A stretch of 64,000 nt of DNA. Origin: Glycine soja (lineage: Eukaryota > Streptophyta > Magnoliopsida > Fabales > Fabaceae). Every line of letters begins with the position of its first letter. The stretch's first letter is position 1. The DNA lies in NCBI RefSeq assembly GCF_004193775.1, contig NC_041002.1, positions 10,328,485-10,392,484 of the forward strand, in the 5' to 3' direction. The notes under the pieces are model-generated. The model saw only the letters and a program-made list of their open reading frames with translations, was not told the origin of the DNA and searched no databases. A program made the translations under genes and the position numbers. Positions 54,501-64,000 of the stretch are shown piece by piece.

Positions 54501-56145
54501 ACTACCTTTATCCCAAGGAATTTTTCATTCATAGTGACCATGAGTCCCTCAAATATATCAAGGGGCAAGGCAAGCTTAACAAAAGGCATGCGAAGTGGGT
54601 GGAATTCCTAGAGCAATTCCCTTATGTTATCAAACATAAAAAGGGAAAAGGTAATATTGTAGCCGATGCTCTTTCTCGGCGTCATGCATTACTTTCTATG
54701 CTTGAAACAAAATTGATTGGTCTTGAATGTTTGAAAAGCATGTATGAAAATGATGAAACTTTTGGAGAAATTTTTAAAAATTGTGAAAATTTTTCAGAAA
54801 ATGGTTTCTTTAGACATGAAGGCTTTCTTTTCAAAGAAAATAAATTGTGTGTGCCTAAATGTTCTACTAGAAATTTGCTTTTTTGTGAAGCACATGAAGG
54901 AGGTTTAATGGGGCATTTTGGGGTCCAAAAGACTCTAGAAACATTACAAGAACATTTTTATTGGCCTCATATGAAAAAGGATGTGCAGAAATTTTGTGAA
55001 CATTGCATTGTATGTAAAAAGGAAAAGTCTAAGGTAAAGCCTCATGGATTGTATACACCATTGCCAATTCCGGAGTATCCTTGGATTGATTTATCCATGG
55101 ATTTTGTTTTGGGGCTGCCAAAAACAAGCAATGGTAGAGATTCCATTTTTGTGGTTGTTGATAGGTTTTCTAAAATGGCTCATTTTATTCCATGTAAAAA
55201 AGTTGATGATGCTTCCCATGTGGCTGATTTGTTTTTCAAGGAGATTGTGAGACTCCATGGTTTGCCAAGGAGCATTGTTAGTGATAGGGACTCTAAGTTC
55301 CTAAGTCGTTTTTGGAGGACTTTGTGGAGCAAGTTGGGCACTAAATTGTTATTTTCAACCACTTGTCACCCACAAACCGATGGGCAAACAGAAGTTGTTA
55401 ATAGGACTTTGGGAACTTTGCTTAGGACAGTTTTGAGGAAGAACTTAAAAACTTGGGAAGCTTGTTTACCCCATGTTGAATTTGCTTACAATAGAGCTGT
55501 TCATAGCACCACTAATTGTTCTCCTTTTGAAGTTGTTTATGGTTTTAATCCACTAACTCCTCTTGATCTTTTGCCTATGCCTAATGTTTCTGTTTTTAAG
55601 CATAAAGAAGGTCAAGCAAAGGCGGACTATGTGAAGAAGCTTCATGAGAGAGTAAAATATCAAATTGAGAGGAAAAATAAAAGCTATGCTAAACAAGCCA
55701 ACAAAGGGAGAAAGAAGGTTGTCTTCGAACCCGGAGATTGGGTTTGGGTGCACATGAGAAAAGAAAGGTTTCCGGAACAAAGGAAATCAAAGCTTCAACC
55801 AAGGGGAGATGGACAATTTCAAATACTTACAAAGTTTAGCTGCCCGGTGAGTATAATGTTAGTTCCACCTTCAATGTCTCTAATTTATCTCTTTTTGATG
55901 CAGATGCAGAATCCGATTTGAGGACAAATCCTTCTCAAGAGGTAGAGAATGATGAGGACATGACCAAGAGCAAGGGCAAGGATCCACTTGAAGGACTTGG
56001 AGGACCTATGACAAGGGCTAGAGCAAGGAAAGCCAAGGAAGCTCTTCAACAAGTGTTGTCCATACTATTTGAATACAAGCCCAAGATTCAAGGAGAAAAG
56101 TCCAAGGTTGTGAGTTGTATCATGGCCCAAATGGAGGAGGACTAA
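51584..56145 (+). pseudogene. gag-pol: gag-pol polyprotein of F, two stops and one frameshift
   Basis: ATG at 51584 (MSGTNPNDGVGLSQFQ). Gag core: FKGKNDPEAYLEWEMKIEHV and RYVPASYSRDLKFKLQKL. The CCHC knuckle CFKCQGLGHYAYEC is at about 52457. Protease: MVIIDGGSCTNVASARL. RT: VPKKDGTWRMCSDYRALNNI and YFDD near 53904. RNase [17 protein letters not shown] and [10 protein letters not shown]. Integrase: HHCC segment ending [10 protein letters not shown], then the D-D-E core ([43 protein letters not shown]). In-frame stops at 52412-52414 and 54104-54106 are the only breaks until a small deletion near 55830 shifts the frame. The tail (GGPMTRARARKAKEALQQVL, stop 56143-56145) lies inside the 3' LTR. 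Confidence 0.92.
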
Positions 56146-57064
56146 ATGACACCACTTTGTCTCAATTTTAGAGTGTTTAGTTTGTCTAAATAATGGCCCA
56201 ATCCTTGTAAAGTTGGCTGACCAAAAATATGTTTTGGGTTAATCAACTAAAAAGGCTTTAGTTAGGTTTAGTTCAAGTTGTAATAAGGGCCCAATTGGCA
56301 ACCTAGGCATCAGCCTTTTAGGAGACCAAATGGTGGCTGACTTGTTGGTTGTTGGGGGTGACTTTTGGTTGCCACAATTTCAGTTACACTCAGCCATTAA
56401 GTTTTTTTAATTCCCTAGGTCAATGGCATTAAGTTATTTTAATTCTAGGTTAGTGGGTCATTACTAAAATCTGCTGTAAAGCTTCTATATAAGCTGAACC
56501 ATTTTATCAATAAACACAAGTTGAGTTTTATTCAGAAAATTAGAGTTTATCTCTTTTATCTTAGTGAGAGTGATTCTCCTAAATTCTTGAGTGATTCAAG
56601 AACACCTTGGCTGTATCAAAGGACTTTCACAACCTTTGTGTGTTGCCCTCGCTGGAAAGAGTGATTCTTTCCTTCCTTTCATCTTCACCCTTGTTTTTTC
56701 AAACCACAATTCCAGAAAATTCACCTCTGCCCAAAATTATCTCGTGGCCATAACTCCCATTTTACGCACTCAAATTAAGTGATTCTTGAGCCTAAATTGA
56801 ATTTCAAAACGAGACCTTTCACCTCGTTTTGGAATCACCTCATTTGGAGCCCTGTAGCTTCAGTTATTGCCATTTCTATATTTCTGTCCAGCCACCACTT
56901 AACCTACGTTTTACCATCCCATTCATTCATTTTATGCCAAGAACCACCTTATTAAGACCCACGAAATTAACCACCTTATTTTCCATCCTTTCCTTAATCA
57001 ATTTCCGCATTTTCCATCAAGGTTTAATCCTAGACGATCCTAAGTCAGCCTTGTGCCATGAGGG
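55950..57064 (+). repeat. 3' LTR of F (last 9 bp missing)
   Basis: Matches 49868-50987, then breaks at CCATGAGGG. The preceding AAGAGGTAGAGAA is the likely polypurine tract, inside coding sequence. Confidence 0.88.
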
Positions 57065-57363
57065 ATCCACGTGTCATGTAGTTGCTGAAGGACACGTGTC
57101 TATCACTGAGGGAGCCTTGGATTAGTTAGTTTGTTAATATGATTTTATGTTGAAAAAAAATTGCTAGGATTGGTTGTAAGTAACAACTTTATATAGCCAA
57201 TTCATTCTTCTGATGCATTCATTCCATTACTTGTAAACATTCTTCTTTGTATCTTTGATCTAATTCAATAAAACCGCTTGGAACCTTTTCTCCTTCAAGA
57301 TTCCTTGTTCATCCTAGTTCTTCGATTAATCTTCTTTCCCTAGAACTATCTTCTCTCTTATCA
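57065..57363 (+). repeat. LTR remnant of G
   Basis: Last 299 bp of an LTR, ending CTTATCA before the PBS at 57366-57375. It holds an inverted repeat CACGTGTC (57070-57077) / GACACGTG (57091-57098), and AATAAA near 57270. Its start was lost at the junction with F. Confidence 0.65.
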
Positions 57364-57398
57364 ATTGGTATCAGCCTATACCTTCCACCTAATCGACA

Positions 57399-57657
57399 AT
57401 GGTGGAGAATACGCATTCAGCGAGGGCATTGGAGGAGGTTGAAGATCGAGCTGCAGCTAGGCTAGAAACACATCTCATCAAATTGGCTGGTAATATTCAG
57501 AAGGCGCTTGGATATTCTTTGAAGGATTCGCTGCAAGAATTGGTCAAGAACATGCAAGAACATAACGCTACTTATACGAGCTCAGGTCCAATCCCTCATG
57601 GACAATTGTGGCACTAGGTTAGCTTGCATTGATTTTACTAGATTCAATGGCGAGAAG
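57399..57657 (+). pseudogene. gag: gag N-terminus of G
   Basis: MVENTHSARALEEVEDRAAA, then LAGNIQKALGYSLKDSLQEL. A frameshift near 57600 leads to ACIDFTRFNGEK, the conserved entry to the capsid domain, where element I inserts (flank AGAAG, 57653-57657). Confidence 0.7.
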
Positions 57658-58149
57658 TGATGCAATCCTACCTCCCAAGGGCATTGGATAGAAGACTCCA
57701 AGAAGATTGGGTCAGAGATGCAAGAGAAGGCCTTAAGGTTCTCATGAGCCTTATGGCAGATTTTGGGTCCATGGGCTAAGTATGAGCCCAATTATCTTTG
57801 TACATATTAGATTAGGATTTCATTATTTTTGGGCCTTGTATTTAGGGCTCCATAATGTAGGTAGGGTATCCTAGAAATGTAGGATTTTCCAGCCCTTGTA
57901 TTTTAGGGCACTTAGACTAGATTTTGTATTAGGGGTAGTTTTGTAATTTCACATGGATTAAGTGAATATTTGATGTGGGTGTTGAGAAATAAATTTAATT
58001 GAATTAGGAGAAGCCCAATCCAATTAAATTTTAGAGGGGGAGGTGAGCATTTGCTTGCTACGCCCCATTGCCACATCATATAGTCACACTTTGTGCATGT
58101 CCTTCATGCTTTACATGCCTCATGACACATAAGCACACTTAGTGGAGAA

Positions 58150-59238
58150 TGTAGACAAAGGATCAAGCCAATGTTTTGATGATGCCAAAAGATCACATGC
58201 GTCTCAAAGCTTTATTCAAGACAAAGCAATTAAAGATATTCAAGATGGATGATCAGTACAGTCTATAGAGTCTTAGAAAAAGGTATATTAAATAGGAAGG
58301 GAATTCCAATTGAAGTAGCAAAAGGTTTGGCCAAGAAAATTAAGTTAAAAAGTCTTTTACAAGAAATTTACTCTCTGGTAATCGATTACCAGAGGATGTA
58401 ATCGATTACCAATGGCCAAAACTGATTTACAACAGCTATTAAAATTTGAATTCAAAATTTGCCCTGTGTAATCGATTACACATATATGGTAATCGATTAC
58501 CAGCAGTTTCTGAACGTTTTAATTCAAATTTTAAAGCTTGTAATCGATTACACATATACTGTAATCGATTACCAGAGCAGATTTTCAGAAAATATTCTCA
58601 ACAGTCACATCTTTTTATGTGGTTCTTGAATGACTATCAAAGGCCTATATATATGTGACTTGAGACATGAATTTGCTAAGAGTTTTTCAGAACAAAAAGG
58701 TCTTATCCTCTTATAAAGCAAAATCGTTTTATCCTCTTACAAATTCCTTGGCCAAATTACTTGTGATTCAATAAGGAATTTTTTAGCGCTCAAATTGTTC
58801 AATCTATCTCTTTCAAGAGAGATTTCTTCTTTTCTTCTTCATTCTGAAAAGGGATTAAGAGACCGAGGGTCTCTTGTTGTGAAAGAATTCTAAACACAAA
58901 GGAAGGGTTGTCCTTATGTGTTTAGAACTTGTAAAAGGAATTTACAAGATAGTGGAACTCTCAAGCGGGTTGCTTGGGGACTGGACGTAGGCACAAGGGT
59001 GTGGCCGAACCAGTATAAATCTGAGTTTGTATTTTCTCTTCCCTTGAACTCCTTTATTTATTATTGTTTTATATTCGTATTCAAATTGTTCTATTTGAAT
59101 CAATATTTAAGAAATTCATTATTAAGGGAATTTATAACTTGAATAGAAAGTGAAATAGAATTTTTAATTGGGGAAATAAGTTGTAATATCTTAATTCAAC
59201 CCCCCCTTCTTAAGATATCTGAGGCCACTTGTCCAACA
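58150..59238 (+). mobile_element. Solo LTR H (copia/sirevirus-like), TSD GAGAA
   Basis: 1089-bp LTR TGTAGACAAAGG...CACTTGTCCAACA with perfect TSD GAGAA (58145-58149, 59239-59243). Six GTAATCGATTAC palindromes at 58378-58575, TATATATA at 58646-58653. Close to the LTR of D. Confidence 0.9.
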
Positions 59239-59409
59239 GAGAATCTTGGACTTGATCTTGGATTAGTGGGCTGAACCATAGCTAAAATTCACTAATCATA
59301 ATTAGTGAAATTTTGGCTCCAAAATTTGGCTCCACAAATTCAATTTCAAATTCAAGTGAAATTTGAATAGAAATTCAAATTTCCCTCCAATTTTGTGTGA
59401 CACTTAGGC

Positions 59410-59417
59410 TATAAATA
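59410..59417 (+). promoter_or_regulatory. TATA box in LTR of I
   Basis: GGCTATAAATAGAGG, about 315 bp before the LTR end. Inferred promoter. Confidence 0.55.
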
Positions 59418-59726
59418 GAGGTCATGTGTGTGCATTTTTTCAACTTTGATCATTTGAAAATTAAACTTTAGATTTCAGTGCTCTTTTAGAGCACAAAATT
59501 TCGTGCTCTTCTCTTCCTCTCCCTTCATTCATCTCCTTCTTCCTCCAAGCTCTTATCCATGGCCTCCTATGGTGGTGAGCTTCTTCTAGACTCATCTTCT
59601 CCTTGAAGTGGCGTCTCCTCTCTCTCTTCCTTCTCCATTCCGCTGCCATTCATCTTCCAAGAAGCAAAGGAATCCATTGATGAAGAAGATCCTAGGCCTA
59701 CAAGCTCCAATGGAGCTTACATCATG

Positions 59727-59738
59727 TGGTATCAAAGC
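59727..59738 (+). other. Primer binding site of I
   Basis: TGGTATCAAAGC, initiator-Met type with one change, 2 nt after the LTR. Confidence 0.75.
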
Positions 59739-61465
59739 ATCTTCATCTAGGTAATGTTCTTTTGCTTCCTCTATCTTTTTGTTCAGTGAATTCTCTATAA
59801 TTCCTTGTTCTTCATCTTAGTCTCCATGTATACCGTCCATTGTCTTATGGTTTGGTGCTGTTTAGAGTAGATTAAAAAAAAAAAACTGATTAAATCTTAG
59901 ATCTACACTTGTTCTTGCATTTCTAAGTGTAAATCACTTAATCCATGTTGTCTTAGAGTCGTGTTTAGTCATAATAATTGTCACATTATGTTTTAAGTTT
60001 GTGTTCAATTTTTATTTTTATGATTGAATTCTAGATACATTTGTTCATGTATTCTTGTCATTCTTAGCCTATCTTTTGAATTTTGAGTCTAATTCATGCA
60101 TGTTATTTAGTTCATAACATGTTCTAAATCAATTCCTAGAAGTAGTCTTGTTGTTGAACTCTTTTTTTGTTTTCTAAGTTTCCTACATGATGCCTATGAT
60201 GAAGTTGAGTTGTGGCTGAATTTGTGAATCAAAATAAGTCTTAAGCTCTCGTGAGTTGTGTTATTCAAGATAACAAAGCATAAGCAAACACAAATTGTAA
60301 CTATCCAAGCCTTAAGCAACATAAACACTACTTTTGATTTCTAGGTTGAAATTGCTGGTGCTGGCAGCTTGAACATACGAACTTGTATAAATTACTGGGA
60401 ATTGGTCACTACGTTTTTTGAGCTGAAATGTTTACTGAATTTTCTAGACATCCGGAAAAAAATTATGAAAAAAGAACCAAGGAATTTGGATTAAATGAAA
60501 AAATAAGAAAAATCACACAAGTTGGCAGAAAAATCAGTGTCCAGGAAAAAAAAGTGAAAGGGAAGTGTGCTTGCTGTTTTGGCTCAAAATTTGTTCTATA
60601 ATTGGTGCCTATTTTATACCAATCCTAGTTCTGAAATTTCAATTGAAAATTAGTGTGAAAAAAAGTTACAAAACTAGAGGTTTCTTGATTCTTTTATTTT
60701 AGTTTTTTTACTCTACTCTAGAGCCATTCTAAGTTTCTCTTTGAGTCCTAGCTTGCTTTTATGTGTTTTTCATTGCTTTAATTGTTGAAAAATCCCTGAA
60801 AATTTGTCTTGTTAAAACTCTATTGGTTTAGCTTTTATTTCATATTTTGGGTCTTTGGTTATTGCTTGTTTCTTTGTTTCCTTGTTTGTGAGTTGGCATA
60901 TAGGGAATTGGAAAGGAGGATTGGTGCCATCCCTTGAAGAATTTGAGTCAAGAAGCAAGGGGAAAACCACCTTAAGAGCTATTGGACTAAGAAGAACTCC
61001 AAATTGAGTGAATCACCAAAGAGAGAACAACCACCAAAATTGAGGACCTTGTTGTAATTTTGTAATTGACAATTTACTTACTTTCATTGCTTTCAAATTT
61101 TGTAACAAAAAGGCCTTTCATTGGAAGTAAGTTGGGAGCCTCCAATAGGTCACCCTACTTCCATTTGTATGTAATAATTTTAGGCAATTTTCCCTTAGGA
61201 TTGTGAGTGTTTTGTTGGGAACCTTAAATGTGGTCATCCAAACACTCTTAGGATTCGCCTAGTTTACATTTCTTGCTTACTTTCATAGCTTATTTCCTTT
61301 ACCTTCCATTGTCAAACCACCTAGATAGCTTGCCTTTTACCTATTAGTTGTTACCTTATCTTTCACACCTCTTTTAGTGTTTATTTTGGCTAGTTTCAAC
61401 CATAGTTTCTTTTAGCTTTTGTTTTCAAACCCCCAACAAGAAAGAACCATAACATAGGAACCAAC
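59739..61465 (+). other. 5' leader of I
   Basis: 1.7 kb, T-rich, without gene or repeat. Confidence 0.6.
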
Positions 61466-62776
61466 ATGAGTCTTCATTCTTCATCTAGTGTTAATGGTGA
61501 GGGTTCTACTCCTAAGGACCCATTGTATAAGATATTAGATGAGTTGAAATCCCTTAAGTTGTGGAAAGAAAAACAAGAGATAAAAGAAAAAGGTAAAAAA
61601 AGAGTGGAACAAATAAGTCAAGATGAAAGAGAGAAAATAAGAGAGGAAGAAAGAAGAAAAATAATGAAAGAAATTAAAAGAGAAAAACATGCCTCCTATA
61701 GTAGTCATGACTCTTGCAAGAGTTTAAGTGAAGAACTTAGCGACTATTATAGAGGGCGCCATAGTTCACATACTAAACATCACTCCCAAAGAAGAGAAAT
61801 GGATAGAAGGCCTAAAGAGGTTAACATTAGCCTTCCATATTTCCATGGAAAAGATAATATTGAGGCCTACGTAGATTGGGAAATGAAGGTTGAACAACTA
61901 TTTGCTTGCCATCATATTAGCGAAGAGAGAAAAGTTCCATTGGCTACCCTTAGCTTTCAAGGGTATGCCCTCTATTGGTGGACTTCCCTTCTTAGGGAAT
62001 GGAGGATTCATGGGGATCCTCCAGTAGAGTATTGGAATGATCTTAAGAGTGCCTTTAGGAGGAGGCACATTCCCTCCTACTATGAAAGTGAGCTTATGGA
62101 CAAGCTCCAAAGGCTTAGACAAGGGAGTATGAGTGTTGAAGAATATAGACAACAAATGGAACTACTCTTTTTAAGAGCTAGACTTAGGGAGGAGGAAAGA
62201 ACAAGCATAGCTAGGTTCCTTAGTGGGCGTAATATGGAAGTGAGGGACAAGGTTGAACTCCTTCCATATAGGGACCTAGATGAGCTAGTCCAACTTTGTA
62301 TAAGAGTGGAGCCACAACTTAAAACAAAGCCTTCTTCAAAATATTATGGTTCTCACTCTTATCCAAGGATGGACCAAACCCATGGAATTTTGGGGGTTGC
62401 ACCTTCAAAACCCAAGGAAGATAAGGGTAAGACCATAGAGAAATACTACCCTAAGACTAGTTCCCAAGAACGGACTAAGAACATTAAATGCTTCAAATGT
62501 CTTGGGAGAGGTCACATTGCCTCTCAATGCCCCACAAAGAAAACCATGATCATGAGGGGTCAAGACATTTATAGTAGTCAAGCGGAGTTGATGAAAATAC
62601 GACAAATTGGGTATGTGGAGGAGTATCATGAGGCTTTCAATTGCATAATTCCACGTTTGCAATTATCAGATGACAATATTTTGAGTTGTTTCTTAGGTGG
62701 GTTAAAAGAAGGAGATCCAAATGCTTGTCAAAATGTTTCAACCAAATTCTGTGAGAAGGGCCTTTACCTTAGCTAA
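61466..62776 (+). pseudogene. gag: Chimeric gag: element I gag fused in frame to G gag
   Basis: 436-codon open frame. Residues 1-370 are gag of I: MSLHSSSSVNGEGSTPKD, a charged coiled coil (KEKGKKRVEQISQDEREKIR), the capsid core (PYFHGKDNIEAYVDWEMKVE, GSMSVEEYRQQMELLFLRAR) and CCHC knuckle CFKCLGRGHIASQC. From about residue 374 (62584) it is gag of G: AELMKIRQIGYVEEYHEAFN and LSDDNILSCFLGGLKE. A frameshift then ends it (GLYLS, stop 62774-62776). The fusion arose by deletion between the two elements and kept frame by chance. Confidence 0.78.
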
Positions 62777-63365
62777 AATGTACGAATCTTCCAGTTCCTA
62801 ATCTGTTACCTCTGCTACTCCTGTCAAATAAAATAAGTCCACTACAAACGGAAAGTCCTTGTTGGGGGAAACACATGTGGATTCGGGTTCCGCAAATAAA
62901 GATGCAGCAAAGAATACCACTAGAACTGGCAAAAGCTTAAGTCTTGCTTACATTGCAGAAAGGAGAGCCAAAGGTTTATTCTACTTTTGTGATGAAGTTT
63001 TTTCTCTTGCCCATATTCAGACACATAAGAAACTTCAGCTACTAGTTCTGAAGATTGATGATGCTGACCCTACTCCTGTAGAACTTGAAGCGGTAGTAAT
63101 TCCTAGTGAGCCAGATGTTTCAAAACCTCAAATCTCAGTGAATGCTCTTACTGGTGTTGCAAATTTCAAAACTATACGTGTGACTGGTTATCATAAGAAG
63201 AAGGCTTTGCACATACTTATTGACAGTGGAAGTACACATAACTTCCTAGATACTAACATGGCAAAGAAGTTGGGTTATCTAATAACTCTCATGGATGTTG
63301 TGAATGTGGTGGTTGTAGATGGCACAAAGTTGCAGATTACTTCAGTCTCCAACAACTTCTCCTAG
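62777..63365 (+). pseudogene. Protease region of G
   Basis: Continuation of the G polyprotein after a frameshift. AYIAERRAKGLFYFCDEVFS is a zinc-knuckle-like motif with one Cys replaced by Phe. The aspartic protease has ILIDSGSTHNFLDTNMAKKL with intact D-S-G. A stop at 63363 follows LQITSVSNNFS. Confidence 0.75.
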
Positions 63366-63956
63366 ACTCTTCAGCAAACAACTTTCAGCTCAAATATGTT
63401 ACTTATTCCCCTCTGGTGTTGTGACCTCATTTTGGGAATTGAGTGGCTAGTTAAGTTGGGAAACATTACTTGGAACTTTAACAAGTTAACCATGTAATGT
63501 CAGGTGCAAGGTAAAAGGCATGTTTTAAGAGGAGCAGCTAATGATGGTTTACAAACCACCAGGAAGCAACACTTACGAAAAACACTTTTAGGGGGTTCAT
63601 TTAACAATGTTGTAGCTATGCACTGAGGAGGAGTCTTTACTTCAGGCCCTAACCACTCATGCAGATCATCAGCCTTCAGTTCTTCCTTCTATCCAACAAC
63701 TTTTGGATCACTTTGGTGACATTTTCCAGGAGCCTAGCAAATTACCACCATCGAGGGAACTACATGATCATAAGATACCATTGTTGGAAGGCTCAAATCC
63801 AGTTAACAAGAGGCTATACAAGTATGCCAAGCATCAAAAAGACATTATTGATGGCTTGATCCAAGAATACCTTAAGTCTGGCATAATTCAGCATAGTAGC
63901 AGTCTTTTTAGGTAGTCCTGTTGTGTTGGTTGGGCAAAAGGATGGGTCGTGGAGAC
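63366..63956 (+). pseudogene. End of protease and start of RT of G
   Basis: Frameshifted remains. GIEWLVKLGNITWNF is the protease C-terminal flap region in another frame. LPSIQQLLDHFGDIFQEPSK, KIPLLEGSNPVNKRLYKYAK and LIQEYLKSGIIQHSSS are the standard lead-in to gypsy RT. It ends just after AKGWVV where LTR J is inserted. Confidence 0.72.
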
Positions 63957-64000
63957 TGTTGGACAAGTGGCCTCAATAACTTAAGAGGGGGTGAATTAAG
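63957..64000 (-). mobile_element. LTR J, terminal 44 bp only (copia/sirevirus-like)
   Basis: TGTTGGACAAGTGGCCTC and AATAACTTAAGAGG are the complement of the LTR ends of E and H. The rest lies beyond the window. Confidence 0.75.

Larger units (their letters stand above)
49868..57064 (+). mobile_element. Element F: young Ty3/gypsy chromovirus-like element
   Basis: 7.2-kb plus-strand element. 5' LTR 49868-50996, PBS, leader, one long gag-pol frame, 3' LTR 55950-57064. The two LTRs differ by roughly eight to ten substitutions plus small indels by eye (under 1%), so it is the youngest complete element here. The 3' LTR lacks its last 9 bp and the TSD and runs straight into element G. The polyprotein C-terminus lies in the LTR, as in CRM-type chromoviruses; lineage (CRM or Reina) is tentative. 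Confidence 0.9.
57658..59724 (+). repeat. 5' LTR of I, split by solo LTR H
   Basis: Parts 57658-58149 and 59239-59724. TATAAATA at 59410-59417. TGATG...CATCA inverted ends. Confidence 0.78.
57658..62583 (+). mobile_element. Element I: Ty3/gypsy element, 3' half deleted
   Basis: 5' LTR TGATGCAATCC...CTTACATCA (57658-59724, about 973 bp without solo LTR H), PBS TGGTATCAAAGC (59727-59738), 1.7-kb leader, gag from 61466. After the zinc knuckle it ends by fusion to G gag near 62584. No pol and no 3' LTR remain. Gag resembles that of F. Confidence 0.78.
57065..63956 (+). mobile_element. Element G: Ty3/gypsy element, truncated and interrupted
   Basis: Plus-strand gypsy element. LTR remnant 57065-57363 ends TTATCA; PBS TTGGTATCAG follows; gag N-terminus 57399-57657; then element I is inserted. 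G resumes near 62584 with gag C-terminus, degenerate zinc region, protease and the start of RT, and stops at LTR J. The gag between about 57657 and 62584 lacks roughly 100 codons, so a deletion took part of G and the 3' half of I. Confidence 0.75.

Noticed and set aside
57065..57105. Inverted repeat CACGTGTC/GACACGTG as a transposon terminal repeat
   Set aside because: It lies inside the LTR remnant of G, without TSD; more likely a G-box pair or chance hairpin.

Overview
This window is plant nuclear DNA made almost entirely of LTR retrotransposons nested inside one another. It is most likely soybean (Glycine) or a close legume, from gene-poor pericentromeric-type chromatin. The LTRs rich in the palindrome GTAATCGATTAC, the Ogre/Tat termini (TGTCATAC...), the GCTCGCCCAGGCGAGC palindrome and the initiator-Met primer sites are all features I associate with soybean repeats. 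Organism and lineage names are recognition from memory, not a search.

Layout. 2-2311: a dead plant Ptta/En/Spm-type transposase gene with a solo LTR (E) in its first intron. 2312-2726: LTR fragment L. 2778-46342: a four-level nest, each level dated by its target-site duplication (TSD). Element A (copia/sirevirus-like, minus strand, TSD GATCA) has in its 5' LTR element C (Ogre/Tat derivative, plus strand, TSD CTAAG/CCAAG). C has in its 5' LTR element D (copia/sirevirus-like, minus, TSD AACCG). D has in its gag element B (Ogre/Tat, minus, 19.8 kb, TSD CAAGA). Solo LTR K (TSD CATTC) also sits inside C. 46343-49867: AT-rich low-copy DNA with one receptor-kinase exon fragment and one unassigned possible exon. 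49868-57064: a young, nearly intact Ty3/gypsy chromovirus-like element F. 57065-63956: gypsy element G, interrupted by gypsy element I (truncated), which itself holds solo LTR H. 63957-64000: the tip of another LTR, J.

How the parts work. B carries ORF1 (DUF7745-like plus coiled coil), a gag-protease-RT-RNase H-integrase frame interrupted only by nine nonsense codons and a 152-bp in-frame intron, and a third ORF downstream of integrase. A and D have gag but no polymerase, and instead carry a second ORF. C has lost gag-pol and holds a 2-kb 24-bp minisatellite plus a remnant of the third ORF. The accessory ORFs of A, D, B and C all look like members of, or relatives of, the 'putative plant transposon protein' family (PF20167-type). 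In A, D and B each is preceded by its own LTR-like promoter (palindromes plus TATA box). An accessory gene with its own promoter, shared by copia and gypsy elements, is the most interesting signal here.

No rRNA, tRNA gene, CRISPR array or intact host gene was seen. All coding copies are broken by stops, frameshifts or insertions, so the entries describe remnants.
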